A stretch of DNA of 64,000 bases. Origin: Tamlana carrageenivorans (GTDB lineage: Bacteria; Bacteroidota; Bacteroidia; Flavobacteriales; Flavobacteriaceae). Shown here in pieces: positions 8,776 through 17,478 of the stretch. Position numbers and translations under genes: made by a program. The stretch's first letter is position 1; every line of letters starts with the position of its first letter. The stretch lies in NCBI RefSeq assembly GCF_002893765.1, contig NZ_CP025938.1, positions 434,001 to 498,000 of the forward strand. Reading direction: 5' to 3'. The notes under the pieces are model-generated. The model made no database searches, was not told the origin of the DNA, and was given only the letters and a program-made list of their open reading frames with translations.

Positions 8776-10080
8776 CTATTTTTTACGCATATAAACACTT
8801 ATTGGCACCCCGTTAAATCCAAAATGTTCGCGTAATTTATTTTCTAAAAAGCGTTTGTACGGGTCTTTAATATACTGTGGTAAATTACAGAAGAAAGCAA
8901 ATTGAGGTTGCGGAGTAGGCAACTGCATAATATACTTAATTTTCACAAATTTCCCTTTATATGCTGGTGGTGGGTAGTTTTCAATAATGGGTAGTAAAAC
9001 TTCGTTAAGCTGACTTGTTTTTATCTTCTTACTACGGTTTTGGTACACCTCAACAGCCGTTTCAATAGCTTTATAGATACGTTGTTTGGTTAATGCTGAA
9101 ATAAACACGATAGGCACATCGGTAAAAGGTTGCATTTGCAATCGGATGGCTTTTTCGTATTCTTTAACCGATTTATGATCTTTTTCAACCAAATCCCATT
9201 TGTTCACTAAAACAACAATACCTTTTCTATTGCGCTCGGCCAACCAAAAAATATTTTGCACCTGACCGTCGAATCCGCGATTAGCATCTAAAACCAGAAT
9301 ACAAACATCGGCATGCTCGATGGCTCTAACACTTCGCATCACCGAATAGAATTCTAAATCTTCTTTTACTTTAGACTTTCTTCTAATACCAGCAGTATCC
9401 ACGAGGTTGAATTCAAATCCGAAGCGGTTATATTTGGTATCTATAGAATCTCTAGTTGTTCCTGCAATATCGGTTACGATATAACGATCTTCACCAATTA
9501 AGGCATTGATAAAAGAGGATTTTCCCGCATTTGGACGCCCTACTACGGCGAAACGAGGTAGTTCGTCTTCAACCACATCTTCTTTTTCTGGCAATACTTT
9601 TACCAAAGCGTCGAGCAAATCACCTGTACCACTACCATTAATACTGGCAACGGTATAGTATTCACCTAGACCTAGCGCATAAAACTCTACAGCATCTTCG
9701 GCACGTTTGGCATTATCTACTTTATTAACAACTAAAAAAACAGGCTTATTAATACGTCTTAACAGTTTGGCCACATCTTCGTCCATTCCGGTTACCCCTG
9801 CTTCAACATCAACCATAAAAATAATGGCATCAGCTTCATCAATAGCTAACTCAACTTGTTTGTCAATTTCTTCTTCAAAGATGTCATCACTTCCTAAAAC
9901 ATAACCTCCTGTATCGATTAAAGAAAACTCTTTACCATTCCAATCACATTTTCCGTAATGACGGTCGCGTGTCACTCCACTTACGGCATCAACAATGGCT
10001 TCACGTCTTTGAATCAATCTATTAAAAAACGTTGATTTTCCAACATTTGGTCTACCTACAATGGCTACTATATTACTCAT
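8776..10080 (-). CDS. der: Ribosome-associated GTPase Der (EngA)
   Basis: A 434-residue protein with two tandem G domains and a C-terminal KH-like domain, the Der signature. First domain: GRPNVGKSTFFN at about residues 8-19, DTGG, NKVD. Second domain: GRPNAGKSSFIN at about 181-192, DTAGIRRKSKVKEDLEFYS, NKWDLVEK. The tail (HFGFNGVPISVYMRKK) is typical. Der acts in 50S subunit assembly in the cytoplasm. Length and motifs are normal. Confidence 0.97.
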   Translation of the reverse strand: MSNIVAIVGRPNVGKSTFFNRLIQRREAIVDAVSGVTRDRHYGKCDWNGKEFSLIDTGGYVLGSDDIFEEEIDKQVELAIDEADAIIFMVDVEAGVTGMDEDVAKLLRRINKPVFLVVNKVDNAKRAEDAVEFYALGLGEYYTVASINGSGTGDLLDALVKVLPEKEDVVEDELPRFAVVGRPNAGKSSFINALIGEDRYIVTDIAGTTRDSIDTKYNRFGFEFNLVDTAGIRRKSKVKEDLEFYSVMRSVRAIEHADVCILVLDANRGFDGQVQNIFWLAERNRKGIVVLVNKWDLVEKDHKSVKEYEKAIRLQMQPFTDVPIVFISALTKQRIYKAIETAVEVYQNRSKKIKTSQLNEVLLPIIENYPPPAYKGKFVKIKYIMQLPTPQPQFAFFCNLPQYIKDPYKRFLENKLREHFGFNGVPISVYMRKK

Positions 10081-10141
10081 AATCTCAATTTAAGGTTAAC
10101 AGGTTAAAAGCGATTTATTTAAGCTGTCCTGAAAACTGGTG

Positions 10142-10149
10142 CAAAAATA
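10142..10149 (-). promoter_or_regulatory. -7 box upstream of der
   Basis: The minus strand reads TATTTTTG (TAnnTTTG) about 60 bp upstream of the der start. Motif only. Confidence 0.4.
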
Positions 10150-10245
10150 GGAAATATACTCTTTGTCACATCTTTTTTATGAAAAGAATAAAATTTAGCC
10201 TTTATCAAAAAAAATAGTATTTTACTATCCCAAAACCACGCTTCT

Positions 10246-10764
10246 ATGGCTTTATCCAATGATATTGTTTTACGACCAAGATTTAAAATTGAAATTCCTC
10301 AATATAACGAAGTCATTTTAAGTGATTTTAAAAATGCTAAAACCATGCAATCCGATTTTATTGTATCTGTAATCGACGAGCATGTTTTTATTAAACTTCC
10401 AAAGGCTAAACAAACCTATTGGTCACCCCAGCTTCATCTGGAAATAACGGCCATCGACGACCATACGAGTCGCATTTATGGGCTATTTGGGCCGAGTCCT
10501 ACAGTTTGGACTTTATTCATGTTTTTACACTTTTTAGTAGCAGGTACTTTTATAGGCTTCGCAATATGGGCCTACTCCAATTGGACGCTCGAACAAGATT
10601 ATACCATTCAGTTTAGCATTGTACTTTTCATGATTATACTTTGGATTGCCCTATATTTTGCAGGCAGTATTGGTAAAGCCTCCAGTATTAAAGAAATGCA
10701 TTTGCTAAACGATTTTATGAATGAGGTATTAAAAAAGAAAAGCCTTAACTACAGGACCAATTAA
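10246..10764 (+). CDS. Small integral membrane protein, function unknown
   Basis: A 172-residue protein I do not recognise. The N-terminal 80 residues are soluble-looking and beta-rich (IVLRPRFKIEIPQYNEVILSD). Two hydrophobic spans follow, about 84-107 (WTLFMFLHFLVAGTFIGFAIW) and about 115-140 (FSIVLFMIILWIALYFAGSIG), then a short charged tail. It lies between der and era, in the opposite orientation to both, so it is its own transcription unit. Frame, length and codon use look real. Confidence 0.7.
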   Translation: MALSNDIVLRPRFKIEIPQYNEVILSDFKNAKTMQSDFIVSVIDEHVFIKLPKAKQTYWSPQLHLEITAIDDHTSRIYGLFGPSPTVWTLFMFLHFLVAGTFIGFAIWAYSNWTLEQDYTIQFSIVLFMIILWIALYFAGSIGKASSIKEMHLLNDFMNEVLKKKSLNYRTN

Positions 10765-10911
10765 AGCTTTTAAAACCAACTAACTCAACCCTATTTTTTT
10801 TGTACCTACGCTTGATCGAAATCAAATAGCACCTATAAAATAGAATTCTGCGTCAAACCTACAACACACAGATTACCTGAGTGTTATCCAAACATCAAGT
10901 TAGTATTAGAT

Positions 10912-11793
10912 TTAGTTATTATAACCAAAACGTTTTAACTGATTCGCATTACTGCGCCAATTTTTATTGACTTTAACATACAATTCGATGTGAATTTGTT
11001 TTCCAAAAAAGGTTTCTAAATCTTTTCGCGCTTCAACCCCCACACGTTTTAAAGCACTGCCTTTATGACCAATGATAATACCTTTTTGGGTTTCTCGTTC
11101 AACCATAATAACCGAACGGACTTTAATAATGTTTTCCTCTTCAAAAAATTCCTCAGTATCCACTTCTACCGCATAAGGAATTTCCTTTTTATAGTGTAAA
11201 AGTATTTTTTCGCGAATAATTTCATTCACAAAAAAGCGCTCCGGCTTATCGGTTAACTGATCTTTTGGGTAAAACGGTGGAGATTCTGGAAGTAAATCTA
11301 TAATTCTATTAAACACCTCGTTTACATTAAAACCTTCAAGCGCTGAGATGGGATAAATTTCGGCATTTGGCACTTTAGTAGTCCATGATTGCACTTGTTC
11401 TTCTAATTGTGTTTGGTCTGACTTATCTATCTTATTTAACAATAAAAGCACAGGAATTTTAGAGCTTTTTATTTTATTAAAAAAGGCTTCATCTTTTAAA
11501 GCTTGCTCTCCAATTTCAACCATATATATAAGCACATCGGCATCTTCGAAGGCCGATTTCACAAAATCCATCATCGATGCCTGAAGCTCGTAAGCTGGCT
11601 TTATAATTCCAGGCGTATCACTTAAAACCACCTGAAAATCGTCGCCATTAACGATACCTAAAATACGATGCCTTGTGGTTTGCGCTTTAGAAGTGATAAT
11701 GGATAATTTTTCACCTACAAAGGCATTCATTAAGGTGGATTTACCCACATTAGGATTCCCTATAATATTTACAAAACCTGCTTTATGGTTCAT
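10912..11793 (-). CDS. era: GTPase Era
   Basis: A 293-residue protein. The G domain has GNPNVGKSTLMN at about residues 12-23, DTPG, and NKID; the C-terminal KH domain contains GIIIGHKGSALKRVGVEAR. Era binds the 16S rRNA 3' end and helps 30S maturation. Length is typical. It is monocistronic as far as can be seen, with a -7 box about 20 bp upstream of the start. Confidence 0.97.
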   Translation of the reverse strand: MNHKAGFVNIIGNPNVGKSTLMNAFVGEKLSIITSKAQTTRHRILGIVNGDDFQVVLSDTPGIIKPAYELQASMMDFVKSAFEDADVLIYMVEIGEQALKDEAFFNKIKSSKIPVLLLLNKIDKSDQTQLEEQVQSWTTKVPNAEIYPISALEGFNVNEVFNRIIDLLPESPPFYPKDQLTDKPERFFVNEIIREKILLHYKKEIPYAVEVDTEEFFEEENIIKVRSVIMVERETQKGIIIGHKGSALKRVGVEARKDLETFFGKQIHIELYVKVNKNWRSNANQLKRFGYNN

Positions 11794-11813
11794 ACGATTT
11801 TATTTTTATGCTA

Positions 11814-11821
11814 CAAAGTTA
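11814..11821 (-). promoter_or_regulatory. -7 box upstream of era
   Basis: The minus strand reads TAACTTTG, a full TAnnTTTG match 20-28 bp upstream of the era ATG. Confidence 0.5.
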
Positions 11822-11927
11822 CAACTTGCAAGGCTTATTCTATGTAAAATATAGTTACAAAAAATAAGAACTACTACAAGTGCAGGGATTAAGATAAGAA
11901 CCTAGCAAATCAAGACTCTATCAGATA

Positions 11928-12593
11928 CTATAAAATTTCCAATAATTCCACTTCAAAAATTAAAGTCGCATAAGGCTTAATAACTCCTCCAGGTCTTGGA
12001 TTCGCGCCATAAGCTAAGTCGTGAGGAATATAAAAAATGTATTTTGAACCTACCGGCATGAGTTGTAAACCTTCGGTCCAACCTTTTATAACTTGCGAAA
12101 CCTCAAATTCTATGGGCTCACCACGGTTAACAGAACTGTCAAAAACGGTTCCATCTATTAAAGTACCATGGTAGTGCGCTTTAACTTTAGAATATTTAGC
12201 CGGTTTCTCACCTGTACCCTCTTTTAAAATTTTATACTGCAAACCTGAAGCTGTGGTGTAAACCCCTTCTTTAGCTTTGTTCGCCTTTAAGAAGGTGGTA
12301 CCTGGTTTAGATAGTTTGTCGGCCTCTTCTTTTTGTTTCTTTAGAAAATAATTTCTTATAACGCTTTTAGCCGCCGCTTCATCAAGTAAAGTTTGACCAT
12401 TATTGAAACTTTCAACAAAAGCTTTAAAAAAGATATCGGCATTAAATTCGTCGAAGCTCGATTTTACATTTTTTGCGACATCAATACCAATAGCATAACT
12501 TACCGAATCGACTGCTGTTTTCATTTGGTTTTGAGCTTGGGTTAGTTGACAAAAACATAACACCACTAGTAATTTTATTTTCAAATAATTCAT
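11928..12593 (-). CDS. FKBP-type peptidyl-prolyl isomerase (copy 1), exported
   Basis: A 221-residue protein. The signal peptide ends near TQAQ (about residue 21). A helical FKBP N-terminal dimerisation domain (DSVSYAIGIDVAKNVKSSFDEF) precedes the FKBP domain at about 105-221 (GLQYKILKEGTG, VKAHYHGTLIDGTVFDSS, IPHDLAYG, ATLIFEVELLEI). It would catalyse proline isomerisation in the periplasm. It is clearly paralogous to the gene at 15441-16145. Unlike that copy it has no clear lipobox cysteine at the cleavage site. An IS4-family element is inserted 7 bp upstream of its start codon, so its native promoter is displaced. Confidence 0.9.
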   Translation of the reverse strand: MNYLKIKLLVVLCFCQLTQAQNQMKTAVDSVSYAIGIDVAKNVKSSFDEFNADIFFKAFVESFNNGQTLLDEAAAKSVIRNYFLKKQKEEADKLSKPGTTFLKANKAKEGVYTTASGLQYKILKEGTGEKPAKYSKVKAHYHGTLIDGTVFDSSVNRGEPIEFEVSQVIKGWTEGLQLMPVGSKYIFYIPHDLAYGANPRPGGVIKPYATLIFEVELLEIL

Positions 12594-12647
12594 TTCTATT
12601 CAATAGCGTCCTAAACGATTAAAAAAGAGAAAGGAAATTTTGTTCCG

Positions 12648-12675
12648 CAAAGTTACCTTTGTGGTGCACCACAAA
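12648..12675 (-). promoter_or_regulatory. Outward-facing promoter in the left end of IS A
   Basis: Minus strand: TTTG (12675-12672), a 16-bp spacer, then TAACTTTG (12655-12648), a good match to the Bacteroidota promoter. It points out of the element towards FKBP copy 1, whose start is 55 bp away. An 18-bp perfect palindrome, TTTGTGGTGCACCACAAA (12658-12675), overlaps it and also overlaps a plus-strand TACCTTTG box (12654-12661) facing the transposase. Confidence 0.45.
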
Positions 12676-12689
12676 AAAACCTTTCTCAG

Positions 12690-13859
12690 ATGATAAATAT
12701 AACGCTGTTTTCTCAAATAATCACAAAATTAGAAAAGTCAAGGTTCAATAAATTAGTCAGGTTTCATAACACAGATAAACATCAAAAAGGATTTGACAGT
12801 TGGTCTCACTTAGTATCGATGTTGTTTTGTCAATTTGCGAACAGTCAATCTGTTAGAGATATCAGCAACGGATTGCGTTCAGCAACAGGAAACCTGAATC
12901 ATTTAGGCATGTTAGCAGCGCCTTCAAAATCTACTATAAGCTACCAAAATAAACATCGAAGCTGGGAGCTTTTCAGAGACTACTATTATGTATTATTAGA
13001 GAGTTTAGGACAGCAAGCAGGAATGAAGCGTACTAATTTCAAAATAAAGTCCAAAATATTTTTATTAGATGCAACCGTGATAAGTCTTTGTTTAAGTTTG
13101 TTTGATTGGGCAAAATACAAGACTAAAAAAGGAGCTGTAAAAATGCACACCTTGCTTGATTATGATGGTCATTTACCAGCTTATGTAAATATTACAGATG
13201 GCAAAACAGCGGATAATAAAGGGGCTTACGACATCCCGCTTTTAAAAGGAAGTGTTATTGTTGCTGATCGGTTTTACAACGATTTTGATTTACTAAAGAT
13301 TTGGGACAGCAACGGAGTCAATTTTGTAGTCAGACATAAAGACAATATTCAATTTAAATCAGTCAAAGAGTTAGAATTGCCAGAAAACAGGCATCAACAC
13401 GTTCTAAAAGATGAAATCATTGAATTAACAGGCGCTAAGACAAAAGAGAAATATCCCAAAAGACTTCGCAGGGTTGCCTTGTGGGATGATAAAAATGGAC
13501 AAACTATTGAGGTTATTACCAATCAGAAGTCTTGGACAGCAAACACTATTACGGAGCTTTATAAGGCTAGATGGGAAGTGGAAATATTTTTTAGAGACAT
13601 CAAACAGCAATTACACATCAAGTCTTTCATTGGAACTAGTCAAAATGCGGTTATGATACAGATCTGGACGGCATTAATTACCATTCTCATTTTAAAAGCG
13701 CTAAAAACACAAGCAAAGCATCCTTGGTATTTATCTAATTTAGTAGCCTTTATTAGATTAAATCTTTTTGTGAAAGTAAATTTACATAAATGGCTAGATA
13801 ATCCGTTTGCAAAAGAACAACCACCACCCAATAAGCACATACAAGGGGTTCTTTTTTGA
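12690..13859 (+). CDS. IS4-family transposase (element A)
   Basis: A 389-residue DDE transposase with the N-terminal DUF4372-type segment (FNKLVRFHNTDKHQKGFDSW). Catalytic residues lie in LLDATVISL, IVADRFYND and the YREK motif YKARWEVEIFFRDIK (Y291, R294, E298, K305), with exactly the IS4 spacing. The frame is intact and fills the element between its inverted repeats. Confidence 0.93.
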   Translation: MINITLFSQIITKLEKSRFNKLVRFHNTDKHQKGFDSWSHLVSMLFCQFANSQSVRDISNGLRSATGNLNHLGMLAAPSKSTISYQNKHRSWELFRDYYYVLLESLGQQAGMKRTNFKIKSKIFLLDATVISLCLSLFDWAKYKTKKGAVKMHTLLDYDGHLPAYVNITDGKTADNKGAYDIPLLKGSVIVADRFYNDFDLLKIWDSNGVNFVVRHKDNIQFKSVKELELPENRHQHVLKDEIIELTGAKTKEKYPKRLRRVALWDDKNGQTIEVITNQKSWTANTITELYKARWEVEIFFRDIKQQLHIKSFIGTSQNAVMIQIWTALITILILKALKTQAKHPWYLSNLVAFIRLNLFVKVNLHKWLDNPFAKEQPPPNKHIQGVLF

Positions 13860-13951
13860 AAATTCAAAAATATAAACTATTAAACTAGTAAAATGGTTGG
13901 ATTTATCCTATCTAAAATTTATTTAGGACAGGATTGATTTCTATTATTAAT

Positions 13952-15337
13952 TATTGTTGTCCGATAAAAAACAGAATTAGCTAAAAAAGCTTTGGTGTTG
14001 GCCTTTTTTATTGATCGCACTCTTTATTTTGAAAACAGAACCTCCTTATGGGTCAAAAAGGCTTAATTGCCCAATGTTTTTGGTTGTAATCTCTTCCCAA
14101 TTAGCTTCTGGGTTTTTCAGGAATTTGAACAAATCGATATATGTCATCAAATGGTATCGTATGACGGACATCATATTGGAATAAGCCCAGTTTCTTTGGG
14201 CTTTTCTTTGGATCACAAGCATAATGAGCTGGATTATCAAACTGACCCAGATTTGTATTTCGATGGCATTTTGATTGTCTCCCAAAAAATACTTTAGCGG
14301 AAAGTTCTGTTTAAGCCGCTTGAACATCGTCTCAATCTGCCACCTATTTTTATAGATGTCGGCTATTTTGTCTGCATCAAGATCATAATTATTAGTGATG
14401 AACTCATAAACTTTTTGGTGCTTTTCGTGCCAAAAAGCGATTCTCCTCAGGGAAAAAGCGTTGCCGTTTTTGTCCGTAAGCCCTATTTTTTCGTCCTTTA
14501 AGACAGCATCGTCCACTTTATTGGAGATATCAAACTCTTCAAGGCTTGTATAGCGAGCATTGTCCTTTTGCCGAGTCACAAAGTAAACATCTTCCAGTGT
14601 CCATTTTTGGTATTGCTCATAATCCACATACCCTTTGTCAAAAACCACATAAGAGCCCTTCTTGAGTTCCAGGTCTTTTAAAAAGGTGTGGTCGTGCGTG
14701 GCCGCGCTTGAAAACTTAATCAGACAAGGAACGTCTTCCATGGCGTTTATCATAGTATGCATCTTGATACCTCCTTTCTTTTTGCCGTTGAGCGGGTTCC
14801 TTCCTACACCTTTAAGAATGTCGCTAAATAGGGGGATGGTCGAGGAATCAACGATTTTAAGGTTCTTCACTGCAGGTTCTAAGGGTCTGCTGTCCGATAA
14901 AAAGCGATGGTAACGTTTGTAGAGTAAATGATAAATATCGGCAAATACTTCAGAGCTTCTTCTCCTGTTAGCATCTGACAAGGTACTGCGTTTTGGAAAG
15001 TCCGTGAGTCCTAGATGGTTGATCTTTCCCTCGCAGGCAAGCATAATACTGGAAACCTCACGAAGTGAGCTACAGCCACTGATCACGGTAAATACCATAG
15101 TGGCCAAATGCTCATAGGTGGTAAACTTTTTGGTATAGCGATCGCTGTTGTGCTTTTTGGCTGTCCGATGAACATCTTTGGGCAAAATGAAATTTAATAC
15201 CTGTTTGATTATGGGGTGTCCGCTAAAGTTTTTACTTTTATTCATATCTTGGATGTGTGATAACTTCAAGATACAAAATAAGCGGGAAATCCTATCTTGG
15301 AAATCCCGCTTTTTAAATCTTTTATCGGACACTAATG
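13952..15337 (-). mobile_element. IS4-family insertion sequence B
   Basis: Left end TATTGTTGTCCGATAAAA and reverse-complemented right end CATTAGTGTCCGATAAAA match at 15 of 18 positions. A 9-bp direct repeat, ATTATTAAT, flanks it at 13943-13951 and 15338-15346. Length is 1386 bp. Its left target repeat partly overlaps the right target repeat of element A, so the two insertions hit sites 6 bp apart. Confidence 0.85.
14046..15245 (-). CDS. IS4-family transposase (element B)
   Basis: The start chosen is the ATG at 15245 (MNKSKNFSGHP), about 399 residues. A longer reading from a GTG at 15332 begins inside the terminal inverted repeat and is unlikely. DDE residues lie in KIVDSSTIPL, YVVFDKGYVD and YKNRWQIETMFKRLK (YREK). 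N-terminal DUF4372-like segment: GHPIIKQVLNFILPKDVHRTAKK. Similar in plan to the transposase of element A but clearly a different element. The frame is intact. Confidence 0.9.
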   Translation of the reverse strand: MNKSKNFSGHPIIKQVLNFILPKDVHRTAKKHNSDRYTKKFTTYEHLATMVFTVISGCSSLREVSSIMLACEGKINHLGLTDFPKRSTLSDANRRRSSEVFADIYHLLYKRYHRFLSDSRPLEPAVKNLKIVDSSTIPLFSDILKGVGRNPLNGKKKGGIKMHTMINAMEDVPCLIKFSSAATHDHTFLKDLELKKGSYVVFDKGYVDYEQYQKWTLEDVYFVTRQKDNARYTSLEEFDISNKVDDAVLKDEKIGLTDKNGNAFSLRRIAFWHEKHQKVYEFITNNYDLDADKIADIYKNRWQIETMFKRLKQNFPLKYFLGDNQNAIEIQIWVSLIIQLIMLVIQRKAQRNWAYSNMMSVIRYHLMTYIDLFKFLKNPEANWEEITTKNIGQLSLFDP

Positions 15338-15383
15338 ATTATTAATATGTTTGAAAAGTAAAGAATTAATACCGTTTTAAAGC

Positions 15384-15417
15384 AAAAAAACAGGAAGCTA
15401 AGCCTCCTGTTTTTTTT
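15384..15417 (-). terminator. Terminator downstream of FKBP copy 2
   Basis: AAAACAGGA and TCCTGTTTT form the stem. The minus strand ends in a run of seven T residues, 24 bp past the stop of the FKBP gene. Confidence 0.65.
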
Positions 15418-15440
15418 ATATATTTAAGTATTTAAATCAC

Positions 15441-16145
15441 TTATTTTACTTCTAAAAGCTCTACATCAAAAATTAATGTAGCGTAAGGTTTAATTGGCCC
15501 TCCTGGTCTTGGATTAGCGCCATAAGCTAACTCTTGAGGAATAAAGAATCTATATTTTGCTCCTTCAGACATTAATTGTAAACCTTCTGTCCATCCTTTA
15601 ATAACTTGTGTTACTCCAAATTCTGCAGGTTCTCCTCTATCAACCGAACTATCAAAAACAGTTCCATCAATTAAAGTACCGTGATAATGAACTTTTACTT
15701 TAGATGATTTAGTTGGTTTAGCTCCTGTACCTTCTTTTAAAACGATATATTGTAAACCACTAGCCGTAGTATGCACACCTTCTTTGGTTTTGTTTTTAGC
15801 TAAAAACTCTTGCCCTTCCACTTTATTTTTCTCACCTTCTTCGGCACGCTTGGCAGCATCTTCTTGTTGTTTCTTTTGGAAAAATGCTCTTACAACTTTT
15901 TGTGCTGTAGCTTCATCTAATAATATATTTGTTGAATCTAAAACATTAGTAAAGCCTTGAACAAACAATTCATTATCAAAATCATCAAAACTCATTTTTA
16001 CATTTTTTGCAACATCCATACCTATCGCATAGGATACAGAATCCAACTCGGTTTTAATAGGTTTATTTGAAACTGCAGACTGATTATTACAAGATACTAC
16101 TAGTAAAACTAAAGTCACTAGACTTAAACATTTCATTATTTTCAT
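15441..16145 (-). CDS. FKBP-type peptidyl-prolyl isomerase (copy 2), lipoprotein
   Basis: A 234-residue protein. Signal II: MKIMKCLSLVTLVLLVVSC with a lipobox cysteine at about residue 19. The helical N-terminal domain (DSVSYAIGMDVAKNVKMSFDDF) is followed by an FKBP domain at about 120-234 (GLQYIVLKEGTG, VHYHGTLIDGTVFDSS, AYGANPRPGG). It is a close paralogue of the gene at 11928-12593. Before the two IS insertions the genes were about 100 bp apart in tandem, so a local duplication is the simplest origin. Confidence 0.92.
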   Translation of the reverse strand: MKIMKCLSLVTLVLLVVSCNNQSAVSNKPIKTELDSVSYAIGMDVAKNVKMSFDDFDNELFVQGFTNVLDSTNILLDEATAQKVVRAFFQKKQQEDAAKRAEEGEKNKVEGQEFLAKNKTKEGVHTTASGLQYIVLKEGTGAKPTKSSKVKVHYHGTLIDGTVFDSSVDRGEPAEFGVTQVIKGWTEGLQLMSEGAKYRFFIPQELAYGANPRPGGPIKPYATLIFDVELLEVK

Positions 16146-16170
16146 TTTAACATTTTTTGTTATTCGAAGT

Positions 16171-16178
16171 CAAATGTA
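16171..16178 (-). promoter_or_regulatory. -7 box for FKBP copy 2
   Basis: The minus strand reads TACATTTG, a full TAnnTTTG match 26 bp upstream of the ATG. Confidence 0.5.
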
Positions 16179-16252
16179 ACAAAATTATAGGGACAAAAAA
16201 AAGAAATTAGTAAAGGTGAAAATACCGCTCTTAACTTTTTAAAAATAGGAAC

Positions 16253-16639
16253 AAAAAAAAACTGTTCAGCTCTTTCTCGGAGACTGAACAGTTTTTAAAC
16301 TAACCAAACATTTTATATGAAAAACGAACCACTGTTTTACATTAACGCCGCAAAGTTCTGCATAAACCCAAGTGTATTTCATGATAAATATCATAAACCG
16401 ACACTAAGGCCGTTAAAAAACATTCTGACCATCAGAATCTGATTAATCCCTCAAGCTAACGGAAGGAATTTTGATGATATTTTAAGATCAAAATTTTACC
16501 GTTAATCGAGAGTTAAAAAAACTCTTTATAAATAGTCTACCTGAAGTAAAAAAATATCGTTTTATGATGTATCTGCACTTTTTTTATCTTGTGTTGAAAC
16601 TGATAAATTAAACGTAGATGATAAGGTAGGGTTTGTTGC
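16253..16639 (-). repeat. Hairpin repeat module, copy 1 (long form)
   Basis: The module begins with an A-run and the hairpin stem AAACTGTTCAG/CTGAACAGTTT. A conserved block of about 100 bp follows, then a variable tail. This copy has about 91 extra bp (roughly 16421-16512) absent from copies 2-4. On the minus strand the hairpin ends in at least eight T residues, like a terminator, and a near-match promoter box GAACTTTG lies about 100 bp before it. On the plus strand the same block holds a small frame at 16317-16442 (41 codons, starting MKNEPLFYINAAKFC). Function unknown. Confidence 0.75.
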
Positions 16640-16935
16640 AAAAAAAAACTGTTCAGCTTTCTCGGAGACTGAACAGTTTTTAAACTAACCAAACATTTTA
16701 TATGAAAAACGAACCACTGTTTTACATTAACGCCGCAAAGTTCTGCATAAACCCAAGTGTATTTCATGATAAATATCATAAACCCGCACTAAGTCCGTTA
16801 AAAAACAGTTAAAAAAACTCTTTATAAATAGTCTACCTGAAGTAAAAAAATATCGTTTTATGATGTATCTGCACTTTTTTTATCTTGTGTTGAAACTGAT
16901 AAATTAAACATAGATGATAAGGTAGGGTTTGTTGC
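16640..16935 (-). repeat. Hairpin repeat module, copy 2 (296 bp)
   Basis: It is nearly identical to copies 1 and 3 apart from the 91-bp segment found in copy 1. The hairpin is near 16640-16681. The plus-strand small frame is 16702-16812 (36 codons). Minus-strand frames of about 80 codons span the module but differ only by repeat copying and look like shadows. Confidence 0.8.
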
Positions 16936-17231
16936 AAAAAAAAACTGTTCAGCTTTCTCGGAGACTGAACAGTTTTTAAACTAACCAAACATTTTATATG
17001 AAAAACGAACCACTGTTTTACATTAACGCCGCAAAGTTCTGCATAAACCCAAGTGTATTTCATGATAAATATCATAAACCCGCACTAAGTCCGTTAAAAA
17101 ACAGTTAAAAAAACTCTTTATAAATAGTCTACCTGAAGTAAAAAAATATCGTTTTATGATGTATCTGCACTTTTTTTATCTTGTGTTGAAACTGATAAAT
17201 TAAACGTAGATGATAAGGTAGGGTTTGTTGC
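16936..17231 (-). repeat. Hairpin repeat module, copy 3 (296 bp)
   Basis: It differs from copy 2 at a few bases only. The small plus-strand frame is 16998-17108 and encodes the same 36 residues as copy 2. Exact spacing and near identity point to recent tandem duplication. Confidence 0.8.
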
Positions 17232-17410
17232 AAAAAAAAAACTGTTCAGCTTTCTCGGAGACTGAACAGTTTTTAAACTAACCAAACATTTTATATGAAA
17301 AACGAACCACTGTTTTACATTAACGCCGCAAAGTTCTGCATAAACCCAAGTGTATTTCATGATAAATATCATAAACCCGCACCAGTCCTGTTAAAAAACC
17401 GTTAAAAACA
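17232..17410 (-). repeat. Hairpin repeat module, copy 4 (truncated)
   Basis: The hairpin and conserved block are complete, but the module diverges after about 17380 and lacks the 3' tail of copies 1-3. The small frame is 17295-17405 (36 codons with a changed C-terminus, PAPVLLKNR). It ends about 70 bp before the IS982 element. Confidence 0.75.
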
Positions 17411-17478
17411 CAATTATTTGTTTTAAGAAACGGCTCATAAACGCTTAAGTAATTCAAATTATGGATTTTAATTTATTA

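Larger units (their letters stand above)
12601..13936 (+). mobile_element. IS4-family insertion sequence A
   Basis: The ends read CAATAGCGTCCTAAA on the left and, reverse-complemented, CAATCCTGTCCTAAA on the right: an inverted repeat with 12 of 15 matches. Both sides carry a 9-bp direct repeat, ATTTCTATT, at 12592-12600 and 13937-13945, read as the target duplication. Length is 1336 bp with one transposase gene. The element looks intact and recently inserted. Confidence 0.85.

Noticed and set aside
15246..15332. GTG start at 15332 for the element B transposase
   Set aside because: The extra 29 residues begin inside the terminal inverted repeat; the ATG at 15245 gives the normal family N-terminus.
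16537..17372. Three near-identical minus-strand frames of 72-80 codons in the tandem repeat
   Set aside because: They run through the hairpin and its T-run, have no usable start context, and are identical only because the DNA is duplicated; copies 4 and 5 do not keep the whole frame.
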